64,000 nucleotides of DNA, taken from positions 13,741,343 to 13,805,342 of the forward strand of contig OX940867.1 of assembly GCA_954871525.1 (NCBI GenBank), read 5' to 3'. The DNA comes from Parietaria judaica. Taxonomy: Eukaryota > Streptophyta > Magnoliopsida > Rosales > Urticaceae. This document shows positions 45,928-56,495 of this stretch, in pieces. The position numbers and the translations under genes were made by a program. The notes beneath the pieces were generated by a model. The model worked only from the letters and a program-made list of their open reading frames with translations, was not told where the DNA came from and ran no database searches. How positions within the stretch are numbered: the first letter of the stretch is position 1; every line of letters starts with the position of its first letter.

Positions 45928-46190
45928 CCCCATCTCACTGATTCATCTTCGTCATTATGAATATAAATCTTATCTTTCTGCCAGTTGGGGAAGTCCCGGC
46001 CCTCTCCTGTTCGGGGCCACTTTTTCTCTTTATCACATGACTTCTATTTTTGAACTGATTCAAATTGTTGCTACGTATGGCCCTTTATTCTTATCTCAGG
46101 CTCGTCAGAAGAAGTAATTGCTACATTTCCACACACGCATCGATGAGAGCTTCGATAACAATTATAAATATACAACGATATATGTATATA

Positions 46191-46450
46191 TACGGCTAAG
46201 GGTGCCGAGCAAACCCGGTCCGGCAATACAGGCCGAGATCCTATTTACGGCTAAGGGTGCCGAGCAAACCCGGTCCGGCAATACATGTCGAGATCCTATA
46301 TACGGCTAAGGGTGCCGAGCAAGCCCGGTCCGGCAAAACATATCGAGATCCTATATACGGCTAAGGGTGCCGAGCAAACCCGGTCCGGCAATACAGGCCG
46401 AGATCCTATTTACGGCTAAGGGTGCCGAGCAAGCCCGGTCCAGCTAAGAG
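46191..46450 (+). repeat. 55-bp tandem repeat, about 4.7 units, 3' region of Tat element 2
   Basis: TACGGCTAAGGGTGCCGAGC starts at 46191, 46246, 46301, 46356 and 46411, exactly 55 bp apart. Units differ at only a few positions. The last unit is partial. It lies between integrase and the 3' LTR. Confidence 0.95.
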
Positions 46451-46680
46451 AGCCGAGAAGAATACATAAAACAAAAAGGAATATATAATATATATGTAAA
46501 CATGCAAGCAAGCCCGAAAGGAAGCAAGCAGAAACAACCTAAGGGGGCGCAAAGGAAACATGGCAAGAAAAGGGAGTGGCGTAGCAACATGACCACGCGA
46601 ACGGCCGAAGAAGAAGTCACCGACCACGAGCCAATTGACGCCGGCTAGTGCCAAACCCCAAGGCAGTTATACTTTATTTT

Positions 46681-46716
46681 ACCAAGTGTATACACTTGAT
46701 AAAATGGGGGACTAAC
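46681..46716 (+). promoter_or_regulatory. palindrome plus polypurine tract, Tat element 2
   Basis: CAAGTGTATACACTTG is a perfect 16-bp palindrome. AAAATGGGGGA and CTAAC follow, then the LTR. This matches the arrangement at 5663-5707 in element 1. Confidence 0.7.
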
Positions 46717-47512
46717 TGTTAAGGTCGGATTTGGTCAAATCCATCCTCAACACAACTCGTGTCGTTTTGTCCATAAACGACATGAGGGAGGCGAGGAAGT
46801 TCACCAGCGAAGAGGGAGTTATCCCTGAGGAAGGACATCCGCGAGGAGGAATACCCCGAGGAGGTTCATTAGCGAGGGGATGCAGCCACGCGAGCAAGCG
46901 GGTCGCGATGAAGCGTCCCATCACGACTCGACGAGGAACTTCGTCATGATGATTATACAGAGCCCGGTGACAGCCGAAGAGACGTGCATTTAATGAAGCC
47001 GACCTACTCACTCGATGAGAGCGTCAGCGACGGAGGCCTGCAAAGCCGAATGACGGCTGACGAGACGCGCATTTAATGCGGCGCACCTACCCATTACGGC
47101 AGCATGCTCGGAGGTGACATAAAGTGAGGATAAACCCCGCTGCCTTCAAATCACGTCAGAGAGTGATGATTAAAGAGGAAAAAGGCGGGAAGGATAGAAG
47201 GGGAAAGTATTGTAAACTCTATAAAAGGCAAGATAAGCCTCATTTTGTAGGGGTTGTGTGGTTCGAACAAAAGGGAGAGAAAAAAGACTCAGCAAAGGCA
47301 AGAAAAAGAGATCTTGTAATAGAAAAAGGCCTCAGAAAAAGAATTATCGGAGGCTCATGATCCTTCACCTGTCCAGCTATTTAACGGAAGAAAACCGAGC
47401 TCATTTCGGAAATCATAATAAAACAGAGATACTCATCATTTGCTGTCATTTTATTTATTATTTGATGATTGTCTTTGTGACTGGAAAAGGGTGGTGAAAA
47501 ACCCCCTCTACA
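46717..47512 (+). repeat. 3' LTR, Tat element 2
   Basis: 796 bp, same ends as the 5' LTR, followed by the TSD GTCGT. Confidence 0.95.
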
Positions 47513-48303
47513 GTCGTGCCCCCCGGAGTTAAACGATGTTAGTGGAGCTCGGCCAATCGACGGCTTATCATATTCCCAATCTAACTTTACGGTCTCCCCT
47601 CTCGTATTCATGCATTTTCTATAAGCTAAATCTCAGTTTCTGAGTTTCCGCCATTAACACCGATAGCTCTCTGACGAAGGGACTAGAGGTGCAGCTGGCG
47701 ACGTCGCGACGGGTCGCGACCCAATCGCCAAAAGTCGCGACTGTTCCCGTCGGGACGCATCGCGACGCGTGCACTCGCAACGGCTCGCGATTTTGTCGCG
47801 ACTCGCTGGCCGTTGTTTGCGGCAAATGTACCTGTTTTCTTGAAATGTTTATTTTTAGTACTTTTTACCCGAATTTAATTATCAAACTTTATTAATTATT
47901 TCAAAATATTATTTAAGTATGTTAATTATTTAAAATTATTATCTCTAAGTTATTTTTTTCAAAATTAATATTTAAGTATGTTATAATTTATTATTTTGTA
48001 ACATAATAATAATCTTGTTTTATATTGTTAATTTTTAATTTGTAACATATGTTAATAAATATTAGTTTGTAACATATTAATAATTTTAACAAATTTCGTA
48101 AACATATAAATAAATATGATAAGACGAGATATTAAAAAAAAAAGTTGTATTATTCATTGTGAATATTACAATAAGGTGGAAGAAAGCTGTAAATATTCAG
48201 TGTAAATATTACAAGATGCCTCACTAAAACCTCTCTTGTAAAACCCTCCTTAGGGACATAAAACCAAGAGAGGAAAGAGCACATCATTGGCGGTTACATT
48301 GCG

Positions 48304-49976
48304 TCACTCGGGATACAAGGCGTTAAACCTTTCAGTCATTAGCTCCAGTTCGGTTTGGTCGGACCGTTCCGCAATCACCGGGTTGTGGTACAACAAATCA
48401 TTCAACACCACTATTTGCTCGACGTGTGTGTTGGTGGTTGACGCCCTCCGGTCGTTTATGACGTACTGAGCCGTACTGAATGCGCTCTCCGAAGCAACGC
48501 TTGAAATGTGGATGGACAGTATATCCCTCACCATTCTCGCCAATATCGGGAATCTGTCCCGTTGATTCTTCCACCACTTTATGACATCGAACTCGCCTGA
48601 ATCGTCCTCGAACCGTAGGCTGTAGTATCGCTTAACTTCTGCCGGTGCGCCCTCCGGTATGTCCGCCCGTGGCGGTCCCGTGCTGGATTCCCCTGCTTCC
48701 CCGCGATCTATCCGTTGCCTGAGTCTCCGGCTAAACGCTAGTCCCGTCTTTGTTGGGCTCTCCATCACTGTCCTTTGCTCTTCCTGTGCGTTGAACTATG
48801 GGAACCGGGCGTCGTATTCACTGTACAATGCAAAAAAGGCTTCGTTAACAACGTTAATATAATTCTGGTAATCCACCCCGAGGTTTTCCCCGCAGGCTAA
48901 CATCATTGCCCCCCAAGTAAACGAAAAACGGGGATCAAGTATAGCACCGAAGCAAAATGAAAACGGGGGTGGATCCCAGTAAGTTTGGTATTTTGTAATC
49001 ATCCCCGGAATAATGGGAGAAATAATAGGGTCATTTTCAAATTCTTTGAAAGCACACGTAATTTGGAAAAGACCCGAAAGACCGTGGTTTAAAGAGGGCC
49101 TTTTTTGGTTTGAAAAATTTAGCGTAATAGCGTAAAATGGTTTAAGAAATTGGGTAAATTTTAGGGCCGTTTCCCAATCCGCCTCCGTGATCCGGTTCTG
49201 TGGCTCGAGTTCCATCCCGAGGAAGTGGTCTAACGGCAGCCGCTGTCTACAAACAACTGAAACCATTAAATATGTAGAGTTCCAACGTGTATTATTATCT
49301 AAACCAAACTTGTTAGCGCGGTGATTGTGGTCTTTACAAAACTTTCTCCACCTACCGGTGGTTTGAGGATGCCGGATCCAATCAACAATGCCGCGTATTT
49401 TATCAAGATGGTTAGCAATTTGATGTTCGCCGGTTCGTGCAATTAAATTTATTATGTGACAAGCACAACGTTGATGTAAAATATTTTTAAATGGCGAACC
49501 GGGCAAACTAGATTCCAAGATTAAAATCGCGGCGTTGTTGTTTGCGGCATTGTCTAAGATAATGGAAATTACCCGGTTTTGTAAACCCCAATCATTAAAT
49601 AATGCAATTAATTTTTCAGCAATGTTTTGCCCGGTATGACGACCCTCGAATGGCGATAGGTTTAAAAGCCTTTGACATGGATTCCACTCGTCGTCTACGT
49701 AATGGGCGGTCAGACTCATATAGTCGTTTAAACTTGGACCGCTCCACAGGTCGGTGGTAAAAGCGACGTTTATGCTAGACATTTTAAAAAAAATCGACCA
49801 AAAGGTTTTTTTGCATAGCATATGCGGTTTCCATGTCTTGGGTATAAGTTGTACGGGAAAACTGCTGGTACGTCGGATTAATCCTTTGCATATATCGGGT
49901 ATGGTTGGGATTTTTGACAAAACTCAGTGGCACGCCCGTAGAAATTATCCATTCGAGGGTCCATTTCCGTAAATTA
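48304..49976 (-). pseudogene. hAT transposase (Ac / RICESLEEPER-like), frameshift and stop
   Basis: The catalytic RNase H-like fold includes VAFTTDLWSGPSLNDYMSLT, an Asp in SIILDNAANNN, the CACHIINLIAR region, and the middle part (DNNTRWNSTYLM, LKPFYAITLNFS) at 49920-48796. The C-terminal dimerisation (hATC) domain (WWKNQRDRFPILARMVRDIL, SSVASESAFSTAQYVIND) lies at 48768-48304 in the same frame, separated by an in-frame TAG near 48795. Upstream homology (WIISTGVPLSFVKNPNHTRY) continues in another frame to about 49976, so a frameshift lies near the A/T runs at 49780-49815. No clear BED zinc finger was found. Confidence 0.88.
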
Positions 49977-50115
49977 ACTGCAGAAAGGGCACTTACCTGT
50001 GCTGTGTTTACCTCTTCGAGCTGCCCGGTCGGGAAGCATGCTCTTGCGTGTCTTTATAATATGAACTTTATAATAATCACCACACATACAAATTACCATT
50101 TTTAATCCCGTTAAC

Positions 50116-50380
50116 TTATTAAATCTCAAGAAAATCGTTTCTGATGTGGAAGATCAGTCGAAACCGCAACCACAGAGCATACTAAGACTTTCAAGAGACG
50201 TGACAAATTAATTAATTAAACTAAAATAATTAAACTATAATATTTAAGGTTAAAAAATTAAACGAAATTAAATAATTAAGATAATATGATTAAATGATTA
50301 TTAAATCTCAAGAAAATCGTTTCTGATGTGGAAGATCAGTCGGAACCGCAACCACACAGCATACTAAGACTTTCAAGTGA
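50116..50380. repeat. 80-bp direct repeat in the presumed hAT intron
   Basis: TTATTAAATCTCAAGAAAAT and the following about 60 bases occur at 50116 and at 50298 (182 bp apart) with few differences. Confidence 0.85.
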
Positions 50381-50529
50381 TTATTATTGAATAATTATTA
50401 ATAATTAAAAACGGATTAATATTTTTTAATTATTATTTATTAATTATTAATAATTAATTATTTCTAAGTACTAACTTATTAATTAATAAATATTAATAAT
50501 TAATGAAATAAACAAATGAATAAAGGTTA

Positions 50530-51084
50530 TTACCCGGTTGAAGGACGTCGAGCACGTCGAGGACGGGCAACGGAGGCTTCACCGCTATCTTGATTGGAAG
50601 AACCGCGGTTGTAAACCCCAACATTTGATCCATGGACCGAGGGCGGCGTTTGAAAGTCGTCGGGATCGGCATCGTGGGGGCGTTGAGTTTGGTCGGGATC
50701 GGCATCTTCGGGGCGTTGAGTTTCGTCGGGATCGGCACCTTCGGGACCTTGAGCTCTGTAATCGACACCTTCCCGAAACATGAGATCGAAAAAAGGATCG
50801 TTATTTCCCCCCCTAGATTGAGCCACCGCGTCGACCAACTCTTGGGGCACACGGTCGGGATTGGCGTGGTGCTGGGCCACCGCCCGGACTAGACTAGGTC
50901 TTAGAGACCATACTGTATCGTCGGGATAATCTGGATTGTGAGGGGAAGGGAATAGTTCTGCCGGTAGCCTAACGGGAATGTAGCCGTCGGGACAAGTATC
51001 CGATGTTCCCCCTTGTAGAAATTGGGGTTGCAAATTCCTGGCCGCCCTTCGACCCCCGGAACTACCGCCGCTTCTTCGAGACAT
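50530..51084 (-). CDS. N-terminal exon or ORF of the hAT element, function unknown
   Basis: ATG at 51084 (MSRRSGGSSGGRRAARNLQP) opens 184 codons. The frame ends at a TAA inside a possible splice donor (CCGG|GTAATAA), so it may be exon 1 of the transposase gene. The protein is basic at the start and holds three 11-residue repeats of the type PEDADPDQTQR. I do not recognise a domain; the BED finger expected in a hAT transposase is not visible. It lies about 140 bases behind the TATA box of the element. Confidence 0.55.
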   Translation of the reverse strand: MSRRSGGSSGGRRAARNLQPQFLQGGTSDTCPDGYIPVRLPAELFPSPHNPDYPDDTVWSLRPSLVRAVAQHHANPDRVPQELVDAVAQSRGGNNDPFFDLMFREGVDYRAQGPEGADPDETQRPEDADPDQTQRPHDADPDDFQTPPSVHGSNVGVYNRGSSNQDSGEASVARPRRARRPSTG

Positions 51085-51225
51085 ATTAATGAGAGAACTT
51101 TAGAAATTGAGAAATTTAGAACTTTGGAACTTTAGAGCTTGAGAGTGGAAAAAACTTAGAGAATTGAGAGAATTTGATAGAGAGTTGAGAGATTGTTGGT
51201 GAAGAAATGAGGGAGGAAGAGGTGG

Positions 51226-51233
51226 TATTTATA
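51226..51233 (-). promoter_or_regulatory. TATA box of the hAT element
   Basis: Minus strand CTATAAATACC, about 140 bases upstream of ATG 51084. The deletion derivative at 51665 retains the same box near 52045 on the plus strand. Confidence 0.6.
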
Positions 51234-51664
51234 GGGTTTGAGGAGAGAGTGGGGTGGGTGAATAATTATTGTGGTGGGTGAAGTGGGTGAATAATTGTGA
51301 GGAGAAAGTGGGTGAAAAAATATTGAAATTTGAAATTTTAGGGTTGAAATTCGAGTAAAGTGGGTAATAATTGTGGTTGGGTAATAAATTTCGGGTAAAA
51401 AGTGTGTTATTATTGCCACCAACAAACACAAATTCGCACCTCCCTTGGATCGCTGACGTGGCGAGATCCTGGCCATCGATTTCATCACGCGGATCGGCAC
51501 TATTCACGTCGCGATTCCCACACGTGTTCGCGACTGGTCGCGATTGAAGTCACGTCATCGCGATGCGTCGCGACTCCCGCCCAAAGATCGAGACTCATCG
51601 CGACGTGAATAGTACCGTCGCGAGTTTCACCTCTAAAGGCGACCAACAAAGCTTTGCTCTCGTA

Positions 51665-52388
51665 TAGAGCTGCACAAAAGGAATCGCCAGTGGCGATGCG
51701 ATGCGTCGCGACTCAATTCCTGGGATCGCGATGCATCGCGATTTTGCGGCAAAAGTCGCGATTCGTCGCGATTCCAGGTATGCGTCGCGACGCGTGAAGG
51801 GGTGATCCGAGATTCATATCCAACGGCCAAGATGATGCCACGTCATCGATACGTGTGGTGTTTTTGTTTGTGGCAATAATAACATGTTTTTCACCCGAAA
51901 TTTATTACCCAACCACAATTTTTACCTACTTTATTCGAATTCAACCCTAAAATTTCAATTTTTTTTTTTTTTTTACCCACTATCTCCTCATAATTATTCA
52001 CCCACCACAATAATTATTCACTCACCCAACTCTCTCATCAAACCCTATAAATACCACCCCTTCCTCCCTCATTTCCTCACAACTTTTTTTTTTAATATCT
52101 TGTTTTATCATATTTATTTATTTGTTTTATCATATTTATTAATTTTAAATTAAATAACATACTTAAATAATAATTTTAAATAATTAAATTCGGGTAAAAA
52201 CTAATAAAATTAAACATTGGAAATATATTAGAACTTTTGCCGCAAACAAAGCATTTGAACACCCTTTGAAATCGCGATGCGCCGCGATGCGTCGCGATCT
52301 CCTTCCCCGCGATGCGTCGCGATGCGCAACTTGGCGACTTTTGCCGATTAAGTCGCGATTGATCGCGACTTAGTGTTGTGCAGCTCTA
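51665..52388 (+). mobile_element. hAT deletion derivative (MITE), 724 bp
   Basis: Ends TAGAGCTGCACAA...TTGTGCAGCTCTA form 13-bp inverted repeats. The TSD is CTCTCGTA (51657-51664) and CTCTTGTA (52389-52396), differing by one C-to-T change. The interior is the inverted counterpart of the two ends of the hAT at 47684-51635: 51840-52080 matches its promoter side (51180-51430) and 52140-52260 matches its 3' side (47810-47950). The whole transposase gene is missing. It inserted 29 bp from its parent. Confidence 0.92.
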
Positions 52389-52891
52389 CTCTTGTAGCAT
52401 TGGGGATGGGGAAGATGAAGGATAAAAAGATTATAATAATGAGATTACTATTTTTGCCTTCAATCTTTTCAATCATTACAAAGGAAAAAGACAAATGCTG
52501 CTTTTGAGTAATAGATTATTAATTTACAATATTATCCTTCCATTTTGAGTTTATCACATAAAAGTCCATAGTACTTGACTAATGACTTAATTATTTTTTA
52601 TATTTAGTCTAAAGTATATTTAATATTATGTCTATAAAAATAATTATTATTAAATTAAAAAAATTAAACTCCTCTATAAACCCGTAAAAATTAATTTTAG
52701 CATAATTTTTGGTTTACAAATTCTTTAACATTAGATGATATAAAAACAAATACAAATGACAGAGAAACGATAACAACAAATATAAAATATAATATAACAA
52801 AATCTTAAATTTATGTTTGTGCGTTATTAAATAATAACTTTTTTGACCCCCCGGCCGATTCAGAAATCCTGGATCCGTCAGTGTCTATATA

Positions 52892-53199
52892 TATATATTG
52901 TTACACACAGTCTAGATCCAATTACACATAGTTGAGCACATTGAATAACAACTCTCTCTTGCTATTGCTATGACTATTTATCAAACGTGTGGACGTGGTT
53001 ACTGGTTACATAACCGTAGTACTTACCCTCAAAACTAATGCACTTGTCCAACAAGGAATATATTCAGTATAGTAATGAACAGATTTAATAAGATACTAAG
53101 ATTGAAAGTTCACAAGTTCGTGTTTCTGCGTTATCTGCAATATTATAAAACCAACGACGAGAAGAGCCGACTATAGAAGAGAATTTTGGTGGTGGGAGT
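52892..53199. other. unassigned DNA
   Basis: No coding region or repeat recognised behind the AT run that follows the outer hAT-like element. Confidence 0.4.
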
Positions 53200-53855
53200 T
53201 CTTAGAAACCTTGCGGCGTAAGTGCTCAAAGTTTTAGGATTAAGCCAAACCGGGCCCACGTGAATTAAATGAGTTGATTTATGTCATTGATTAGAGAATC
53301 ATGTAATTAATTGTGTTTGAATTATATGATAATAAAACCTATTAATTACATATTATCTCATTTCCTATTATATGATGAGATCATTTAGAATATGAAACTA
53401 ACCTTAATTAGAGAGATACACTTTAATGTGTGTGTCTATTTAAGCAACCCTAAGCTCTAGAATTCTCATCCAACCATTCATAACAAATCACTATTCACGG
53501 GTTACTATTCACAGCACTATTCACAAAGTGAGAATTCGAGTTCTAGAGCATCTCGAGAGCCTTGTTCGTGTTCTAATCATCCTCGAAGAACTAGTATTCG
53601 GAGACGGTGATTTCTGGTCTTCAAAGGCGTTCCGTTAGTCGACGTGGTGAACTACGTAGAGGCCAAACATTTGAGCGGCTCGTGATTGACGTGGAGCAAA
53701 GGAGAGACTAGGCGCATCATCGCGGGAACAACGTGGAGATTCGCTCGGAGATAAAGTAAGGAAGCGTTGTGTAGAGAATATATTAGTATGTATTTTGATT
53801 ATGCTATGTCACATCGACTTTATTAGTTTCTTGGATTCCTAGGAAAAATCCAACA
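53200..53855 (+). repeat. copia-type LTR, left end uncertain
   Basis: It ends GAAAAATCCAACA directly before a primer site. A TATA-like TCTATTTAAGC lies near 53435. The left boundary is estimated only; no second LTR was found. Confidence 0.55.
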
Positions 53856-53856
53856 A

Positions 53857-53869
53857 TGGTATCATAGCC
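53857..53869 (+). other. primer binding site, one base changed
   Basis: TGGTATCATAGCC against the usual TGGTATCAGAGCC. Confidence 0.7.
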
Positions 53870-55690
53870 AATTCTTTGGTGACTAGCTATTATTGGATTT
53901 TTTGGTTTAGAATTATTCTTTAATATTTGATTAGAGGTTCCGAAAATTTCGTGGGAGCGTTTTATTAGTCAATATAATTTTATGAAAATTAAATTGTCTG
54001 AATTACAAAATTGGATTAAATATATTTTTTTATGAAAATTACCCACTATGTGAATTCCGGGAATTAGACCGCAAAAACACCGAAGTGGCGATGACGCGCA
54101 TTTCCACACGCCGCCACGACGACGGCGCATTCATGGCCGTCAGAGAAGTGGCCGAAATTTTTGGGGTGTATTTTGTGGGGTGTTTAGCCTAGCCACAAAG
54201 GGTTGCCAATTGGGCCTGCATTTGCACCAGGTCCACGCCCAGTTTTTGGCCCAAATGGGCCTAATCAAGCTTCTAAATGTCGATATCGATGTCGTTTCAC
54301 ACTCTCTACTTTACAGATATATCGCACGGCGACAGGCATGCCGGCGGATAAATCCGAAGAAAATGGATATATCACTTGTCGATAATACCGCATAAATTTA
54401 ACGGATATATCGCTTGCCGATCAAAATATTGGCGGATATTCCGGAAAATATTTTTGAGTATTATAAACTTCTAATATGAATATATGTATAGATATATTTT
54501 GGGGATAGATTTTGTGGTTAAAAACTTAAAATTATCTTTGAATGTGGTATATTGTCTTATAACTTCTTAATAGTAGATGACACAAATAAATACTTCTGAG
54601 TAAATAAAAGTAATATAAAGGACTCAATTAAAAAAAATAAAGTTGTTAAATTTAAAATGCACCATACGATAGGTTAAAGGGTTTCTGTATATTGATTGTG
54701 ATTGGAATTATAAAAACGTAGGACCCACAATAGAGGGTTTTATATTAATTGGTATTTGGAAATAGGAACAAATAAAAACGTGGGACCCACTGCTTTATTT
54801 CTTTCCTCAAATCTATGGTAGTCTGGTTCATCTTCTTCTTTGTTTTATTTTTTCCGAGTTGTGCAACAATGGTGGAACTCAGATTTCAAGCAAAAATCGA
54901 GCTACTTTTCGCCTTTTTTTCTTCAATAAACGACATGCAAAAAAGGATTCGAGTGCCGTCCAAAATTTCACGAAATATTGGAAAACGACAACAATATCCG
55001 ACGAATTTCGTGCCGCAAGTTTCAAAATTCCGGCATGTCGCCCGCATGCCCCGATATTTAGAACCATGGGCCTGATTGCCAACTGGGCTGGCAGCAAAGG
55101 GAAGGGCCCCTTCTGGGGCCCACGGGTCAGCCACTTGGGCTGATCCGACCGAGACCCGTGGGTCGGGTTTGGGTAAATGACCCGGGTCATCCTGACCCGG
55201 TTCATAACCCGACCCGATCTAGTTTTTGTTATTTAAAAAAATATATATTAAATTAATAATGTAGCGGGTTAAGCCCAAATTCAGAACCTGACCCGATCCA
55301 GTTTTTGTTATTTAAGAAAAATATATATAAAAATAGAGCCATATTTGATTCCCTCTAAAAAAAATGTCCCAAAAGATTACTCAAATACCAACCATCCAAG
55401 TGAACCATGGTCGAAACATAAAGAAATGAAAATAAACTAAATCCAAAATAATTAGGAACTCTTCAAAAAATAGCCACCGGTTTCTGCTCATCAGACAAAG
55501 TTAGAAGATTCAAAACCACATCTCCACCGATCAAAACCTACCTCTATGTTAGGAACAACCTGCCAAAGTTTCAAGAAGATCCAATGGTGGACGAGTGCGT
55601 AATCTTAATTTTCCCAAGAGCTGTCATTAGAGTCCAAAAACCGCGAATCCCTTCCTTTTCTTGTTTCCCCACTCAAACAAACCTCAAATC
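53870..55690. other. retroelement interior remnant and GC-rich GACCCG block, no gene
   Basis: Behind the primer site there is no recognisable gag or pol. 55060-55220 is GC-rich with GGGTCGGGT/GACCCGGGTCAT motifs. GACCCGATC(T/C)AGTTTTTGTT is repeated at 55211 and 55290 (79 bp apart). Confidence 0.5.
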
Positions 55691-56190
55691 TGTTGGTTCC
55701 CAATTCACAGATATGCAAAGAACACGATCACCACCAAAGAAAATCGAACAGGAATTGAAGAACACGAACTGTTAGGAGAAGAAATTCTCTATTGATAATC
55801 GAAGGCAAAAATACAAAGAAAACTCTAACTGACTCAGCACTTTACAAAGTGTACAATATTAGGTTTATATAGCCTCACATAGGCGAAACCCTAGCTAACT
55901 AAATCGCACAAAATCGGGAAACTACCCTAAATAATCTTATCAAATCTTTGACTTGATCTTTGCTTGCTCCTCAAGCTTCGCGGGTAGTTGCTGACTTTCC
56001 CTTTCCTGCTCGGACAGCTTCTCTGTCCGCGAGCTGGTCTACTCGTCTGCCCCTGGTCGGGCTTGCCTTCTACTCGGATCTTCTGCTCGTGTTCACCCGA
56101 GTTGGGCTGAACTTTTGTTCGTCCTCGGTTATGGTCGGTACCCGGGCTGACTTCCTCTGTATGACGGACTAAGTCAAGCTTAAGCTCACA
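55691..56190 (-). mobile_element. solo LTR of the copia element A family
   Basis: The reverse complement matches the LTRs at 6231 and 11093 from TGTGAGCTTAAGC to GGGAACCAACA, with many substitutions and indels (500 against 547 bp). The TSD AAATC lies on both sides (55686-55690, 56191-56195). No internal sequence is present. Confidence 0.92.
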
Positions 56191-56195
56191 AAATC

Positions 56196-56495
56196 TGCTA
56201 AGATGAGCCCTAAAATAAAATAAAAAAAAACCTAACAAGAACCTTAAAATAAGATCTCCAAACAACCAAAAAGCCCCAAATCAACCAATGATCAACCCTA
56301 AAATCAGAAACTCAATGCTCTAAAACAAAACCCTAACTTCAAAATATCTAATTCACCTAAACAATCAACCCAACTTCAAAATCCCAAAATTTCCTAACAA
56401 CTTATTGGGGAATCCCAAAAGAATAACTAAACAAACATACCAATCAAGTTTCTTAAATCAATAAGCTCCATCAACACAATGAGGCTCTGATGCCA
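56196..56495 (-). other. possible retroelement remnant with Met-type primer site
   Basis: Plus-strand GCTCTGATGCCA (56484-56495) is one base from the complement of the Met tRNA primer site, followed by TGATAAGAG as a possible LTR edge. No gag or second LTR was recognised. Weak evidence. Confidence 0.3.

Larger units (their letters stand above)
39136..47512 (+). mobile_element. complete Ty3/gypsy Tat-lineage element 2
   Basis: 8377 bp with two 796-bp LTRs differing at about 10 positions by eye (1.3%). The TSD is GTCGT (39131-39135, 47513-47517). The primer site TGGCGCCCACCATGGGGC differs from the Met type and is of the kind used by Tat/Ogre elements. Order: gag, protease, RT, RNase H, second archaeal-type RNase H, integrase; the second RNase H marks the Tat lineage. 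Gag has frameshifts, and the otherwise continuous frame 40942-45927 has three in-frame stops (42466, 44338, 44761). Unlike element 1 it has no antisense gene, but it has a 55-bp tandem repeat in the 3' region. Confidence 0.96.
47684..51635 (-). mobile_element. hAT transposon with decayed transposase (parent element)
   Basis: 3952 bp. Left end TAGAGGTGCAGC; right end ...GTTTCACCTCTA, whose complement is TAGAGGTGAAAC, giving short inverted repeats. Both ends are dense in TCGCGA-type motifs. Flanks are GAAGGGAC (left) and AAGGCGAC (right), which fit one 8-bp target duplication only if a base was lost on the left. Inside, on the minus strand, lie a TATA box (about 51226-51233), an N-terminal exon and a hAT transposase frame. 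It sits in the outer element that starts at 39100. Confidence 0.8.
39100..52883. mobile_element. outer non-autonomous hAT-like element with three nested insertions
   Basis: Left end CAGGGGCAGATCCACGG; right end is the complement of CACTGACGGATCCAGG. A perfect 8-bp target duplication TCTATATA lies at 39092-39099 and 52884-52891. Without the gypsy element, the hAT and its derivative, about 730 bp remain (39100-39135, 47513-47683, 51636-51664, 52389-52883) with no coding region, so it was a MITE-sized element. The right flank is an AT run, which weakens the duplication slightly. Confidence 0.7.

Noticed and set aside
46191..46450. CRISPR-like array
   Set aside because: Units are directly adjacent 55-bp repeats without unique spacers, inside a plant retrotransposon.
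39100..52883. Reading 39100-52883 as one autonomous hAT encoding the transposase at 48304-49976
   Set aside because: The transposase lies inside a separate element with its own ends (TAGAGGTG...CACCTCTA) at 47684-51635; the outer element keeps only about 730 bp of its own DNA.
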